Shown: one piece after another, positions 55,379-64,000 of the stretch
Numbering within the stretch: position 1 is the first letter of the stretch
How the letters are laid out: each line of letters opens with the position of its first letter
Source of the DNA: Aquanectria penicillioides
Lineage: Eukaryota > Ascomycota > Sordariomycetes > Hypocreales > Nectriaceae
Reading direction: 5' to 3'
Assembly: GCA_003415625.1 (NCBI GenBank)
Contig: PYIU01000001.1
Coordinates: forward strand, 4,898,746 to 4,962,745
Length of the DNA: 64,000 bases
Program-made: the position numbers and the translations under genes
Notes under the pieces: generated by a model
Told to the model about the DNA's origin: nothing
What the model saw: only the letters and a program-made list of their open reading frames with translations
The model's database searches: none

Positions 55379-56238
55379 GCGAGGTGTACCTCAACCTGGT
55401 GGCAGGTGAGCAAGCAGGACGCTGTAAATGGCTGCAGCTAGAACCCGCTGCAAAGTCCAAAGCCGCGCGCTGCACAGGAGCTGGGGGCCTGCTAAACGCC
55501 CAGCGAATGCCCTTGCAAGAACCAGCAGCGAATATTGCGACCGGAGGTGGCAGTTGCGTAACCCGGATTCTGGCCTGATGCAATTGGCCAGGGATTGGAC
55601 CAGGTCGCAAGGTTGCAGGCACGCGGGCAAATTGGGCGCCGTTGTCCCGGACCAGTGGAGCGCTCGGGGCAAGGGGCTATCGCTTGGCCCCCCGAATCCA
55701 GCAGCTATTCAAGGTCCAACAGGTAGGTACCTACTTACATACAGCACTGCAGTGCGCTGCGCTGTAAGTAAAGAGGCAAAGCGGGCTAGGCGGGTCCTCG
55801 TTGTGCCTCGCTGTGCGTGACTGTGACCTTTCGCTGTGTTCGCGCTGAAGCTATAGGTGGGCGGGCGAAAGGTACTGCACCTAGGTGGGTGAAAGGTGGG
55901 CTCACCTCACCGGGCAACTGAGCTTTGTCCGCGCGATTCTGCCTCTGTGCCCCGCGGGCAGTGTCACGGGCGTGTTTAACGACTGATGGCTGCCCAGCCC
56001 ATAGAGGGATGGATATGGAAGGATGGAGCGCAGACCGGGGCCCGGCGCCGGGGTGCAAGGGACGGGGAAGTGAAGACGGTGTTCCCAACAGTAGCCGGTC
56101 AAGGCTCAGCAAAGCACCGGGCTGCTTGAAAAAAAGCCCTTTTTGGTGTTGTTGAGTCTATGAGGTAGGTGGTGGTGGATGCCCGGCCGGCCGGTGCGAT
56201 ATGTGTTTGGCAGCAAGCCAGAACAGGATCAGAAACCA

Positions 56239-56276
56239 GTGGAGGGGGGAGAGGGGGAGGGGGAGGGGAGGGGGAG
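56239..56276. repeat. G-rich tract with quadruplex potential
   Basis: Runs of 4-6 G separated by single A or GA repeat at least five times on the + strand. This fits the simple G4 pattern, but location in an intergenic region gives no functional clue. Confidence 0.75.
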
Positions 56277-58751
56277 TGCGAATTGGCACGCGCGACGGGA
56301 AAGGGGACGGGACCTGGACAAACAGCCAGGGACAGACTCGGGGTTGAGGCTTCGGGGGCGAGAACTGGGATCGGGTGCAGTTACTGCAAGTGCATGTACA
56401 AGATGGAATCCACTCGACTCGAATAGACCCAAGTGGGAGGGGATACGCCTGCAACGGACCAAAGGCAACTGGAGAGTCTCGTCCACCTTCGAATAAAAAA
56501 AAAATGATGGGCAGCTCTAGGTTGCTCTAGCCTGTTTCCGCTTGTGCTTCTTTTTTCCCTGAGCCTTACAGCGCGGCGGGACTGGGGTGTCAGTGGTTTG
56601 AAAGGTACATCGAATGGTCTCAGGGTGGGTTATGGGCAAAGTTCGATTGTGGGCTGTGGGTAATCGTAGTGGGCGTGGGCGCAGACAAACGCAAGCCGCA
56701 GAGAGGGCGTGCGCACGACGCAGGACGAGAAGTCGGGAATGGGGATGGTATGGTCGATGGAGTATTTCCAAACAGCGGGCAAGGGACAACTGATAGAACC
56801 CAGTTGTTGGATGTCCTTAATTTTTCCCGTATGTTGATGCTCTGTTTTTGTTTTTGTTTTTTTTTGCTTCTGGTCGATTCTTCTCCTTTTCTCTCCGCTT
56901 TTCCCATGTCTTTTTTCCCCCGCAGATGCAGATGCCAACCCGGCTTTTATGTCCCACTCGGCGGTCTCGGCAGTCTTGAAGTCACCTTGTCTGGGAAGCC
57001 TGTGACGGTCGATTGACGAGAGGTTCTATTACGGGTGGATGTCGTCAGACCGAGGCTCCAGCCAGGGCAGCCGACCTCGTACCTAGGCAGAGTCCTCAAT
57101 TTCCATTTCTCGGCAGGTCAATAACGCAGGTCAGAAATGTCACGCGGTCGATAAGATGGATCTGACCGAGCCAAGTGACTTTGACCAGGCCAGGTACGTA
57201 CTGAACCACCAATGTCAAGCCCTGTTGGCAGGCAATAATGAGGCGGTTTTTTTCTTTCCCATTGCTTCCCAAGAAACTCGGTGACCTTTCCTCCACTACG
57301 GAGTCCTCATTTACACTCTCGCCTAGCTCTTCTCCTCCACTACTAACTTCTGCGCACATCACCTGTTTCATCTGATCTCATCTGATCTACACGACGCAAC
57401 TCCAGTCAGGAAAAAAAAATGAGGTGCATGACATGCCATACTGCCTAACGCACAATGCCATGGTTACCATGGCTTGAGACTATTCCCTCACGACCTAGTA
57501 CTGCACACCTTGTTTTTCCTCCCCCAGACCCAGACCTGACTACTGTGCATGGCTTGTAGGTCAACATGGCTGGCCCTCTGACCCAAGCGCGGTCCAACCA
57601 AGAATGTACCTGCTTTTCGTTGCTCCGCCTCTTCTTCCCCATCCCCGTCTCCATCCATATCCATGATCGATTATCCACATCCCATCCCCAAGCCAAAAAA
57701 AAAAGCATGCTTCCAGACCCCTTCCACATCGCTTCTTCCCACATCCCCATTCCAACTCCCACTCCCTCACCCTCACCCGCACCCTCGTCCTAGCCAGCCT
57801 ACACCCCTTCCTTCCCTTTCGCCCTTCACCCACATCGTCCGGGTCCGCGTCCCATCCCGCTTCATGCACCTCCCGGTGCCGGTGCCCATCGAGCCCCGTC
57901 GCGGTCCCGTCACGGGAAGAGCAGAAAACATAAACTCAAATGCACGGTTGAGTAATAGTCAAGGCCCGGCGTCAGCAAAGCAGCTGCCGTCGCCGTTGAC
58001 CCTCCGACTTCGCCCGGTTAAAAACGTAGCATGACGCTTCCCATTTGTCGTATGATGGCCAGGCGTTGCGAGGCTGCCGTCTTGCCCCAACGCCAATACC
58101 AGCGCCCCTGAGGCCTTTGCTCGGGGCATCTCACTGATCAGACAGGGCCTCTGAGAGGCCCCGGCGCGGGGACCGGCGGTCCGCAGACCACCTAATTCAA
58201 CCTTCTACCGCCTGTACGAAGTACATGTAGATGTTATGTTACAATTGGATGTTACACACCCCTCCCCGCCCCCCTCCATGACCTCAGCTCCAGCATCCAG
58301 GCCTCCCAACATGTCCCACGTCTTGGAAGGCTCGGCGCCCGGCGTCATGGGTTGACTATACGCACGGCATCGCGTGTCCTCGCATGTCGAGAAAGGATTT
58401 TCGGCATTTCCCCCAGAACGCCATCTTGCTTGCCCATGCATGATTGCATCCCTCCTCCACTTGCTGCCCTGTCGGTTGCACGATTCCGAGCATCGACGGA
58501 GCCCGGGTCGTCCCCACATGTGAACGGCCGGGACCTCGTCCATGCCTATGCCCACGTCCCACGTCCACGTCCACGTCCTCATCTAGCAGCCCACCGAGAG
58601 AATCCGTGACTTTTCACCCCCTTCACATGCTGTTTTAGGTACACATATGGATACGGCGCACGAGGTAGTCACACAATCCCGCCTCCTCGCTCAACATTTG
58701 ATACTTTGTGCTTAGCCCACCACGTCGCCCTGCCCACCCACTTTGTCCATC

Positions 58752-59989
58752 TCATATCACTAGGTCCCAGAGAACCAGGAACGCGCAAAGCCCGCTCGCC
58801 GCGAAGAATGTGTACCGGGCCGTGCTGGGCCTTTGCGTTGCTTTCTTGAGCTCTTTATTACCCCCACCCACATTGTCGGTTGTCGACAATGAGTCTGTCA
58901 CCAGCTGCTCAATGTGCGCAGACTGTGTAGCCAGGTTGTTGACCAACAGCGACTGCAGCTCCGAGATCTCCAGAAGTGACTTTTGTGCAGTTCTGGGTTA
59001 TCCGCAATTAGTTTCACACTGCACACCACACAACAAAGGCGGGGCGGCCCCTTGGGTCCTTAACCTTGCGTCAAGCGGCTCAGATCCCCGGTGGGCGCAT
59101 CTTACGTACCTGACTTTGACAATGTTACCCTCGTAATGCTTCATCATGTCCCGGTTACCCTCCTCAAACATTTGGATCTGATCGTCTGTCAATTCTAGGG
59201 CCGGATCTTGGGCGTCATCGAATGTGGAGGTCTGTTTCGTGGGCGCCTGTAACGGTTGTCTGGCAGAGGGGGCGAAATCTGCAAGATCTGCCAACGTTGC
59301 CACCTCAGATTTGGCGAGGCTGCTGTGATTCTTGTCCAATTCCCGTGCAAGTCGGACCTCAATCATGTTCTGCTGCGTCCGCAAGCACTTCTCTAGCCAA
59401 TGTCGCAGAAACAATAGAATCCCCTGTCGGTAAAGACCCTTGGCTTGCGCCTTCCCCTCAGCTTCTGCGTGTTCCTCCGTCTTGCTGCTCGCAATCCCAC
59501 CGGATGCCCATGATCCCAGAGCGCCAAAGCCTCTTCCGTACTTCTTTCGGATAATGGCCGATTCTGTCTCCTGTCGCAGTTGCTCTGCGTCTTCGAGGGC
59601 CCGGATGCTCGAGTTCAACTCCCGGATCATTTGTTTCGCATTCGCATCGATCTCCTCTCGATCCCGTTCCGATAGTACGCGTGACTGTCCATTTGCGGAC
59701 CGGCTATGCGATTTCCGTGGTTGTGCAGTTGAAAGGTAGGCCTGTCTAACGTCTTGGAGTTCTCGGTGCAGGGTGGTGATGTGGGAGTTCTGCAATGTCA
59801 GGGTCAGCTCAGGGGTGGCGGAGAGGAGAGAGGGATGGATGGGATGGGTGTTGGGATGAGGAGGGGGGAACGAACGATCCGGTGTGCTTCCTTTAGAAAG
59901 GCGTCGATCGCGTTGAGAGTGACTGGTTTCTTTGTCGTCGGCACCTGGTGTTGCCGGAGGAGCTCATCAAAGGCACCGGTGATGTCCAT
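58752..59989 (-). CDS. UFE1: ER SNARE Ufe1 / syntaxin-18
   Basis: Exons 59989-59876, 59789-59110 and 58992-58752 have phases 0 and 2+1, giving 344 residues. The start 'MDITGAFDELLRQHQVP' and 'IDAFLKEAHRI' form the syntaxin-18 N-terminal domain, which continues in exon 2 ('SHITTLHRELQDVRQAYLS'). The SNARE helix spans the last splice site: 'EEGNRDMMKHYEGNIVKV' in exon 2, then 'ISELQSLLVNNLATQSAHIE' in exon 3. A C-terminal membrane anchor ('YTFFAASGLCAFLVLWDLVI') ends the protein. Ufe1 is the ER Qa-SNARE for Golgi-to-ER retrograde vesicles and homotypic ER fusion. Introns are GTTCGT...TTGCAG and GTACGT...CCCAG; the first donor is slightly unusual. Confidence 0.92.
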
Positions 59990-60894
59990 GGCGGCGTCCA
60001 ATGATGTTTGTACCGGGCCGGTTATTGGAGGGTTGCACTGGGAAAAGAAATGCCGGGGAGGAGGAGTTGTTTTCAAGTTCGACCTTGTTATGCCGGGCAC
60101 GTCGCGGCTTTATCTGCTTGTCTTCGGCTCAATCTGAACGCATCAAGGCGAACTCCGAGGCTCTGGCCACCTTGCTGTGACGCAGCTCTGAATGATTGAG
60201 CTGTTACGTCGGGAAGCTCCACATTCGGCTTAGTCATCTACAACCCCAACCCACGCCCGCCCCAGGTGTCATCACATTGCCAAAATCCTCCGTCCTTCAC
60301 CATCACCAAGTTGGTGGTGATAATATTGTATATCCAATCGATATAGCACTGATTGTCTATGGATTTTCAAACGACATCAGTATTGAAGCATATGCAAACC
60401 AGCTGAATCGATTCACATGTTTCGACATGTCTTCGCTCCGGTGCCCATCGGCACATTGCAACGTAAACGTCAATGATTGCATCCCACAAAGACCTCAATA
60501 TGATTTTAGGTGAATGATATGCTGACGATTAGATTCAAAGCAAAAGCTATTCCATTACCTGGAATCGGCTAACGGATATGCACAATGGCACCGCCGGGAT
60601 GGCTCCGCATCCCGGAGGTTCGCCGTTTATCGATCGGGCGTATCACGGACACAAAGCGGAGGCAGAGCGGGGATGGGTTCGTCTTGGCCAGTCTCCCTCC
60701 AGCAAGATAATTCGGGAATAAGCATTAGCACACACGGAAATATTACTTTTCAAGGCAATAAAACGTCCGTCTGCCGATGTCGCCAGCAGAGCACGAGATG
60801 ATAAAAGAATCAACCTTCTACAATTTTATTCTGCTCCCTCACACTCGCGAGACTGGCTACTGATCCTTATCTCTCTGTCCCTGATGAACGAACC
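59990..60894. promoter_or_regulatory. Divergent promoter region of UFE1 and the MFS gene
   Basis: No gene is seen in these 905 bp. A near-perfect inverted repeat ATCACCA/TGGTGAT lies at about 60301-60321. The DNA becomes AT-richer toward the MFS start. Confidence 0.45.
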
Positions 60895-62508
60895 ATGAAG
60901 TGGAGCAACGGCATCAACCCCACAACTGCGGCAGCTCCTGATGGCCAAGATGCGAATCCCGCATCAGCCTCGAGTGAAACCTGCAGGCCAATCCCACTTG
61001 ATCAAATATCAACCAAGCGAGAGCAGTCGACAGCTCTACCCGACCAATCAATTCTTGTTGAAGCGGGAAACATATCCAGAACACCAAGCGGCCCTGCGTA
61101 CAGTGTTTTCTCCAAATCAACAAAGAGATGGATAACAACACTGATTGTGATTGCGAGTTTTGTCTCACCAATGACGGCCAATATCTACTTCCCAGCTCTA
61201 AACCCAATTTCTGAAAGCCTTGGCGTGTCCACCTCGCTGATCAATTTGACATTGACCTCTTACATGATCTTCCAAGGTTTGTCACCTACCATCTTTGGTG
61301 ACTTTGGTGACATGGCCGGTCGAAGGCCGGCTTACATTCTGGCCTTTCTCATCTATGTCTGCGCAAATGTGGGCCTTGCGCTCCAGCGTAACTACGTTGC
61401 ACTTCTTGTGCTCCGCTGTCTGCAGAGCGCCGGCAGTAGTGGCACCCTCGTTCTTGGATTTGCAGTTGTCGCTGATATATCTTCGACCGCGGAGAGGGGC
61501 AAGTATATGGGCCTGGTAGGCGCAGGCATCAATATCGGACCGGCTCTCGGGCCAGTGCTAGGAGGTATTCTCAGTCAGTATCTTGGCTGGCAGGCTATCT
61601 TTTGGTTTTGTGCCATCTTTTCATTTCTGTGGTTGATCCCATGGGTCCTCACTGCTCCAGAGACATGTCGTAATGTCGTCGGCAATGGCTCTATACCTCC
61701 TCCTCGATGGAATAGGTCTTTGCTTGATCTTCTCAACCATCGGCACCAAGAAAGTGACGCGGCAATCGCTCCAAAAAGCAAATTGAGGTTTCCAAACCCA
61801 CTCAAAACGCTCGGCATTGTATTTGAGAAAGAGATGGCTCTTATTCTTCTTTGCAACTCCATCATTTACCTTGGTTTCATCCTAGTGGCTGCTACATTGG
61901 GAACTTTATTCAAAGAAATTTATGGATACAATGATTTGGAAGTCGGCCTCTGCTATCTCCCATATGGGGCCGGATGTTGCGGAGCGGTGATTGCACAAGG
62001 ATACATTCTTGATTGGAATTACCGAAGGATTGCAAAGAAAATGGGCTTTTCCATTGATCGAAAACGAGGTGATGACCTTGCCAGGTTTCCGATTGAGAGT
62101 GCGCGAATACAGCCCCTTTACCCGATGCTGGGGCTTGGAATTGCTACACTGATCGGCTACGGATGGGCACTGCAGGTCGAGGCCTCAGTGGCTGTTCCCT
62201 TGGTTCTGGTCTTCTTGATCGGGACGCTAGTTCCCACTTCCTTTAGTGTCCTCAATACCTTGATAGTTGACCTCAACCCAAAGGCTCCAGCGACGGCTAC
62301 ATCAGCGAACAATCTTGTGCGATGTTTGTTGGGGGCTGCGGCGACAGCAGCCATTGATAAAATGATCCAGGGCATGGGTCGGGGTTGGTGCTTTACGTTC
62401 TTGGCATTGTTGAACCTTGCTCTGATGCCGGTGCTGAGATTGATTGATGCGCGTGGACTCGAATGGAGAGCGGCGCGCCTGAAGCGGGAAGAGCTGGGCC
62501 GAGCTTAG
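60895..62508 (+). CDS. MFS drug:H+ antiporter (DHA1-like)
   Basis: A single exon encodes 537 residues. A polar N-terminus (about 75 residues) is followed by about 12 hydrophobic segments. Helix 1 is 'WITTLIVIASFVSPMTANIY', continuing 'FPALNPISESLGVSTSLINL'. The loop 2-3 motif A is 'GDFGDMAGRRPAY', and the antiporter motif C in helix 5 is 'GLVGAGINIGPALGPVLGG'. A central hydrophilic loop of about 50 residues ('LLDLLNHRHQESD...') separates the halves. The arrangement is that of fungal DHA1 multidrug and organic-compound exporters at the plasma membrane; the substrate is unknown. An upstream in-frame ATG at 60883 would add four residues. The gene lies between housekeeping genes with no biosynthetic cluster around it. 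Confidence 0.93.
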   Translation: MKWSNGINPTTAAAPDGQDANPASASSETCRPIPLDQISTKREQSTALPDQSILVEAGNISRTPSGPAYSVFSKSTKRWITTLIVIASFVSPMTANIYFPALNPISESLGVSTSLINLTLTSYMIFQGLSPTIFGDFGDMAGRRPAYILAFLIYVCANVGLALQRNYVALLVLRCLQSAGSSGTLVLGFAVVADISSTAERGKYMGLVGAGINIGPALGPVLGGILSQYLGWQAIFWFCAIFSFLWLIPWVLTAPETCRNVVGNGSIPPPRWNRSLLDLLNHRHQESDAAIAPKSKLRFPNPLKTLGIVFEKEMALILLCNSIIYLGFILVAATLGTLFKEIYGYNDLEVGLCYLPYGAGCCGAVIAQGYILDWNYRRIAKKMGFSIDRKRGDDLARFPIESARIQPLYPMLGLGIATLIGYGWALQVEASVAVPLVLVFLIGTLVPTSFSVLNTLIVDLNPKAPATATSANNLVRCLLGAAATAAIDKMIQGMGRGWCFTFLALLNLALMPVLRLIDARGLEWRAARLKREELGRA

Positions 62509-62645
62509 TTGATAACTAGAATGATTGATGATAAACATTCATATGTGATTTACCCTTCCACCAAGCCAGGACGAGGATAACAATGGGCGGCGGGAGAGAG
62601 TTCAGCGGTTCATAGGCATTAAATATTGTGATTGATGTGATTGAG

Positions 62646-63318
62646 TTATAGTGCCGCAACAGCATGTTCCAGGGACTCCCTCTGAGCCTCCCACATTAGC
62701 CAATCCGAACGTGTGGTCCTGTGAAGTCTAGTGAGCATTGTGCTGGTCAATTTTCCACAACCAAGCTGGAACTTACGGCAATAGTCCCATGGCGTTGACT
62801 TTCCAAACTCCCACACCTAGTGCCAGAATCTGCATTGCCACGTATACAAATTTCACCTGCAACATCTGTGCCGCGTTGCTCTCGGTGTGAAACCGCTCAA
62901 AGGCTTGGTTGGTGCTCATCAATCCCGCCAACGGGTTCTTAAAGGCCATAAACACCATCATGATGCTGAAGATTTGCAGCGAGTTTCCTGGCATGTACAT
63001 CATAATGGCGGTCATGGGGAGGTTCTTGACGGGTGCCAGTGCGACCTCCCACGCCTTCTTGAGCTTCAACGTGTCCATCTCCTCGGCCGTCGGGGGCTTG
63101 CGCGGCTGGACTTTGGACTCCCTGCTCTGCTTCTGCTACGAGGGTTAGAGCTCTGCACAAGTCTTCGGATTCGATAAAGAGGGAAAGCGTGCCTTGGATG
63201 GAGCTGCGCCGGAGGCAAAGCCTGGAGGGTCTGCGATGCCAGGAACTTTAGTCTTGGGGGCAGGGGGCGATTCTAGCTGGGCGACCCAGACGGGGACAGC
63301 GGACTTGGCGGACGCCAT
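62646..63318 (-). CDS. EMC4: ER membrane protein complex subunit 4 (EMC4), with a probable GC-AG intron
   Basis: Exons 63318-63193, 63132-62777 and 62718-62646 have phases 0 and 2+1, giving 184 residues, typical of EMC4. Exon 1 encodes 'MASAKSAVPVWVAQLE' and 'GIADPPGFASG'. Exon 2 begins 'KQSRESKVQPRK' and continues 'LKKAWEVALAPVKNLPMTAI', 'MMYMPGNSLQIFSIMMVFM' and 'VYVAMQILALGVGVWKVNAM', the EMC4 membrane segments. Exon 3 encodes 'TTRSDWLMWEAQRESLEHAV'. Intron 2 (62719-62776) is GTAAGT...CACAG. Intron 1 (63133-63192) has no usable GT donor; AAG|GCACGC is used instead, with the acceptor at GTAGCAG. The EMC inserts tail-anchored and multipass proteins into the ER membrane. Confidence 0.93.
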
Positions 63319-64000
63319 TGCGGTAGCTGGCGACGGGTTGATCTAAACTGCGTATCTCGGTGTATCGCTCACAAGATGGTGGTTTGGCCGCGGTCGTCGG
63401 GCTGGTCGCAGATGGTACATGTAGGTCGAAGGTCGTGTGGTTGCAGGAAGGCTGAGGGCATCGGCCAGCTTGGAGCATTACTCGTGGCCCACTCAAGGTC
63501 CTGGCATGACCCTGTGCAATGGGCCGGGCCTAGCAGTTTTTCCGCATAATTGCCACTGAATGCGGGAGGTCCTCTCTACCTAGGCGACGTTATCGATAGC
63601 GCCCAGAATGGAAACCCCCCCCCCCCGGTCGCAATTTGGCTTACCTCAGTTGAGCTCCCCTTTCCACACCCCGAAGACCCCGACGCCTGACCGGTGACGA
63701 GCAAGCAACAATCCACGACGACTGCCGTATATGTATCTGCGGCAGAGCCACGTCTGACGACCGATAGCGACTTCACAGACCGTCCGCGACGTCGACCGCC
63801 CACGCCCGACGATAAGACATCCATCCCATCGCTCAAGTGGCTTGGATCGCGGGCACCCTCGAGACGCACATGTGACGTCCCCTCCCTCCACCCTCCACGG
63901 AAACCTGGTGCTGGACACGCATCTCGCCCAATTGGGTGCGCGATCGCGAGGACCGACGTGACGTCCCAAGACCAAGACGTGAGGGGTTTGCTTGTTCCAA
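63319..64000. promoter_or_regulatory. Right flank, promoter side of EMC4
   Basis: This GC-rich DNA has no supported gene. It holds the EMC4 promoter and an uninterrupted C12 run (63615-63626). A gene beginning beyond the window edge could use the right part as its leader. Confidence 0.4.

Larger units (their letters stand above)
54972..58751. other. Long GC-rich intergenic region
   Basis: These 3.8 kb lie between the aspartate aminotransferase promoter and the UFE1 3' end. I support no gene; the open frames are short, overlap on both strands and are low-complexity. Contents are a (GGGAA)n purine tract (about 55190-55216), four GGTACCT motifs in 90 bp (55289-55378) plus one at 55725, a G-rich tract with quadruplex potential (56239-56276), and CT-rich stretches at about 57640-57830 and 58550-58580. 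Confidence 0.45.

Overview
The window is nuclear DNA of a filamentous ascomycete, most likely a Sordariomycete and probably Hypocreales (inferred from protein resemblance and gene style). Genes are widely spaced on both strands. They carry short introns (about 50-280 nt) with GTAAGT/GTATGT-like donors and CTAAC/CTGAC-like branch sites, and their leaders are CT-rich. No operons, prokaryotic genes, rRNA or CRISPR arrays are visible.

Layout, left to right: a gene-poor 4 kb; a seven-helix rhodopsin-like membrane protein (+, 4029-5617); RNA polymerase subunit RPB5 (-) divergent from BFR1 (+); an unknown conserved-looking Pro-rich protein (-, about 11.5-12.3 kb); mitochondrial Obg GTPase MTG2 (+) convergent with tRNA m5C methyltransferase TRM4 (-). 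Next comes a decayed AT-richer island (about 19.0-24.8 kb) with an O-acyltransferase pseudogene and a damaged CorA-like transporter gene. Then a small Gly-rich protein (-), DBP7 helicase (-), a 1157-residue PPR protein (+), phosphomevalonate kinase ERG8 (+), a newly assembled three-exon small gene (-, 38980-39723), a microsatellite-rich stretch (40.9-41.6 kb), and an aldehyde dehydrogenase (-). These are followed by ESF2 and NMD3 in tandem (+), an unknown nuclear-looking protein (-), a 200-bp mariner-type MITE (51352-51551), aspartate aminotransferase (-), the ER SNARE UFE1/syntaxin-18 (-), an MFS drug:H+ antiporter (+) and EMC4 (-).

The content is mostly housekeeping, with a bias to translation: ribosome assembly and export (DBP7, ESF2, NMD3, MTG2), tRNA modification (TRM4), transcription (RPB5), polysome-associated BFR1 and organellar RNA handling (PPR). 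ER function is represented by UFE1 and EMC4, and sterol/isoprenoid supply by ERG8.

The most striking anomaly is that four otherwise conserved genes (BFR1, the 12-kb unknown, ESF2, NMD3) are each broken by the apparent lack of a single C inside a run of C. All the shifts have the same sign, and the protein homology continues in the other frame. Homopolymer undercalling is the most likely cause, but -1 frameshifting on CCC-C proline codons cannot be excluded from sequence alone. Other finds are the MITE, an over-represented palindrome AGGTACCT in intergenic DNA, a probable GC-AG intron in EMC4, and nonsense codons of the RIP type (TGG to TAG) in the decayed island.
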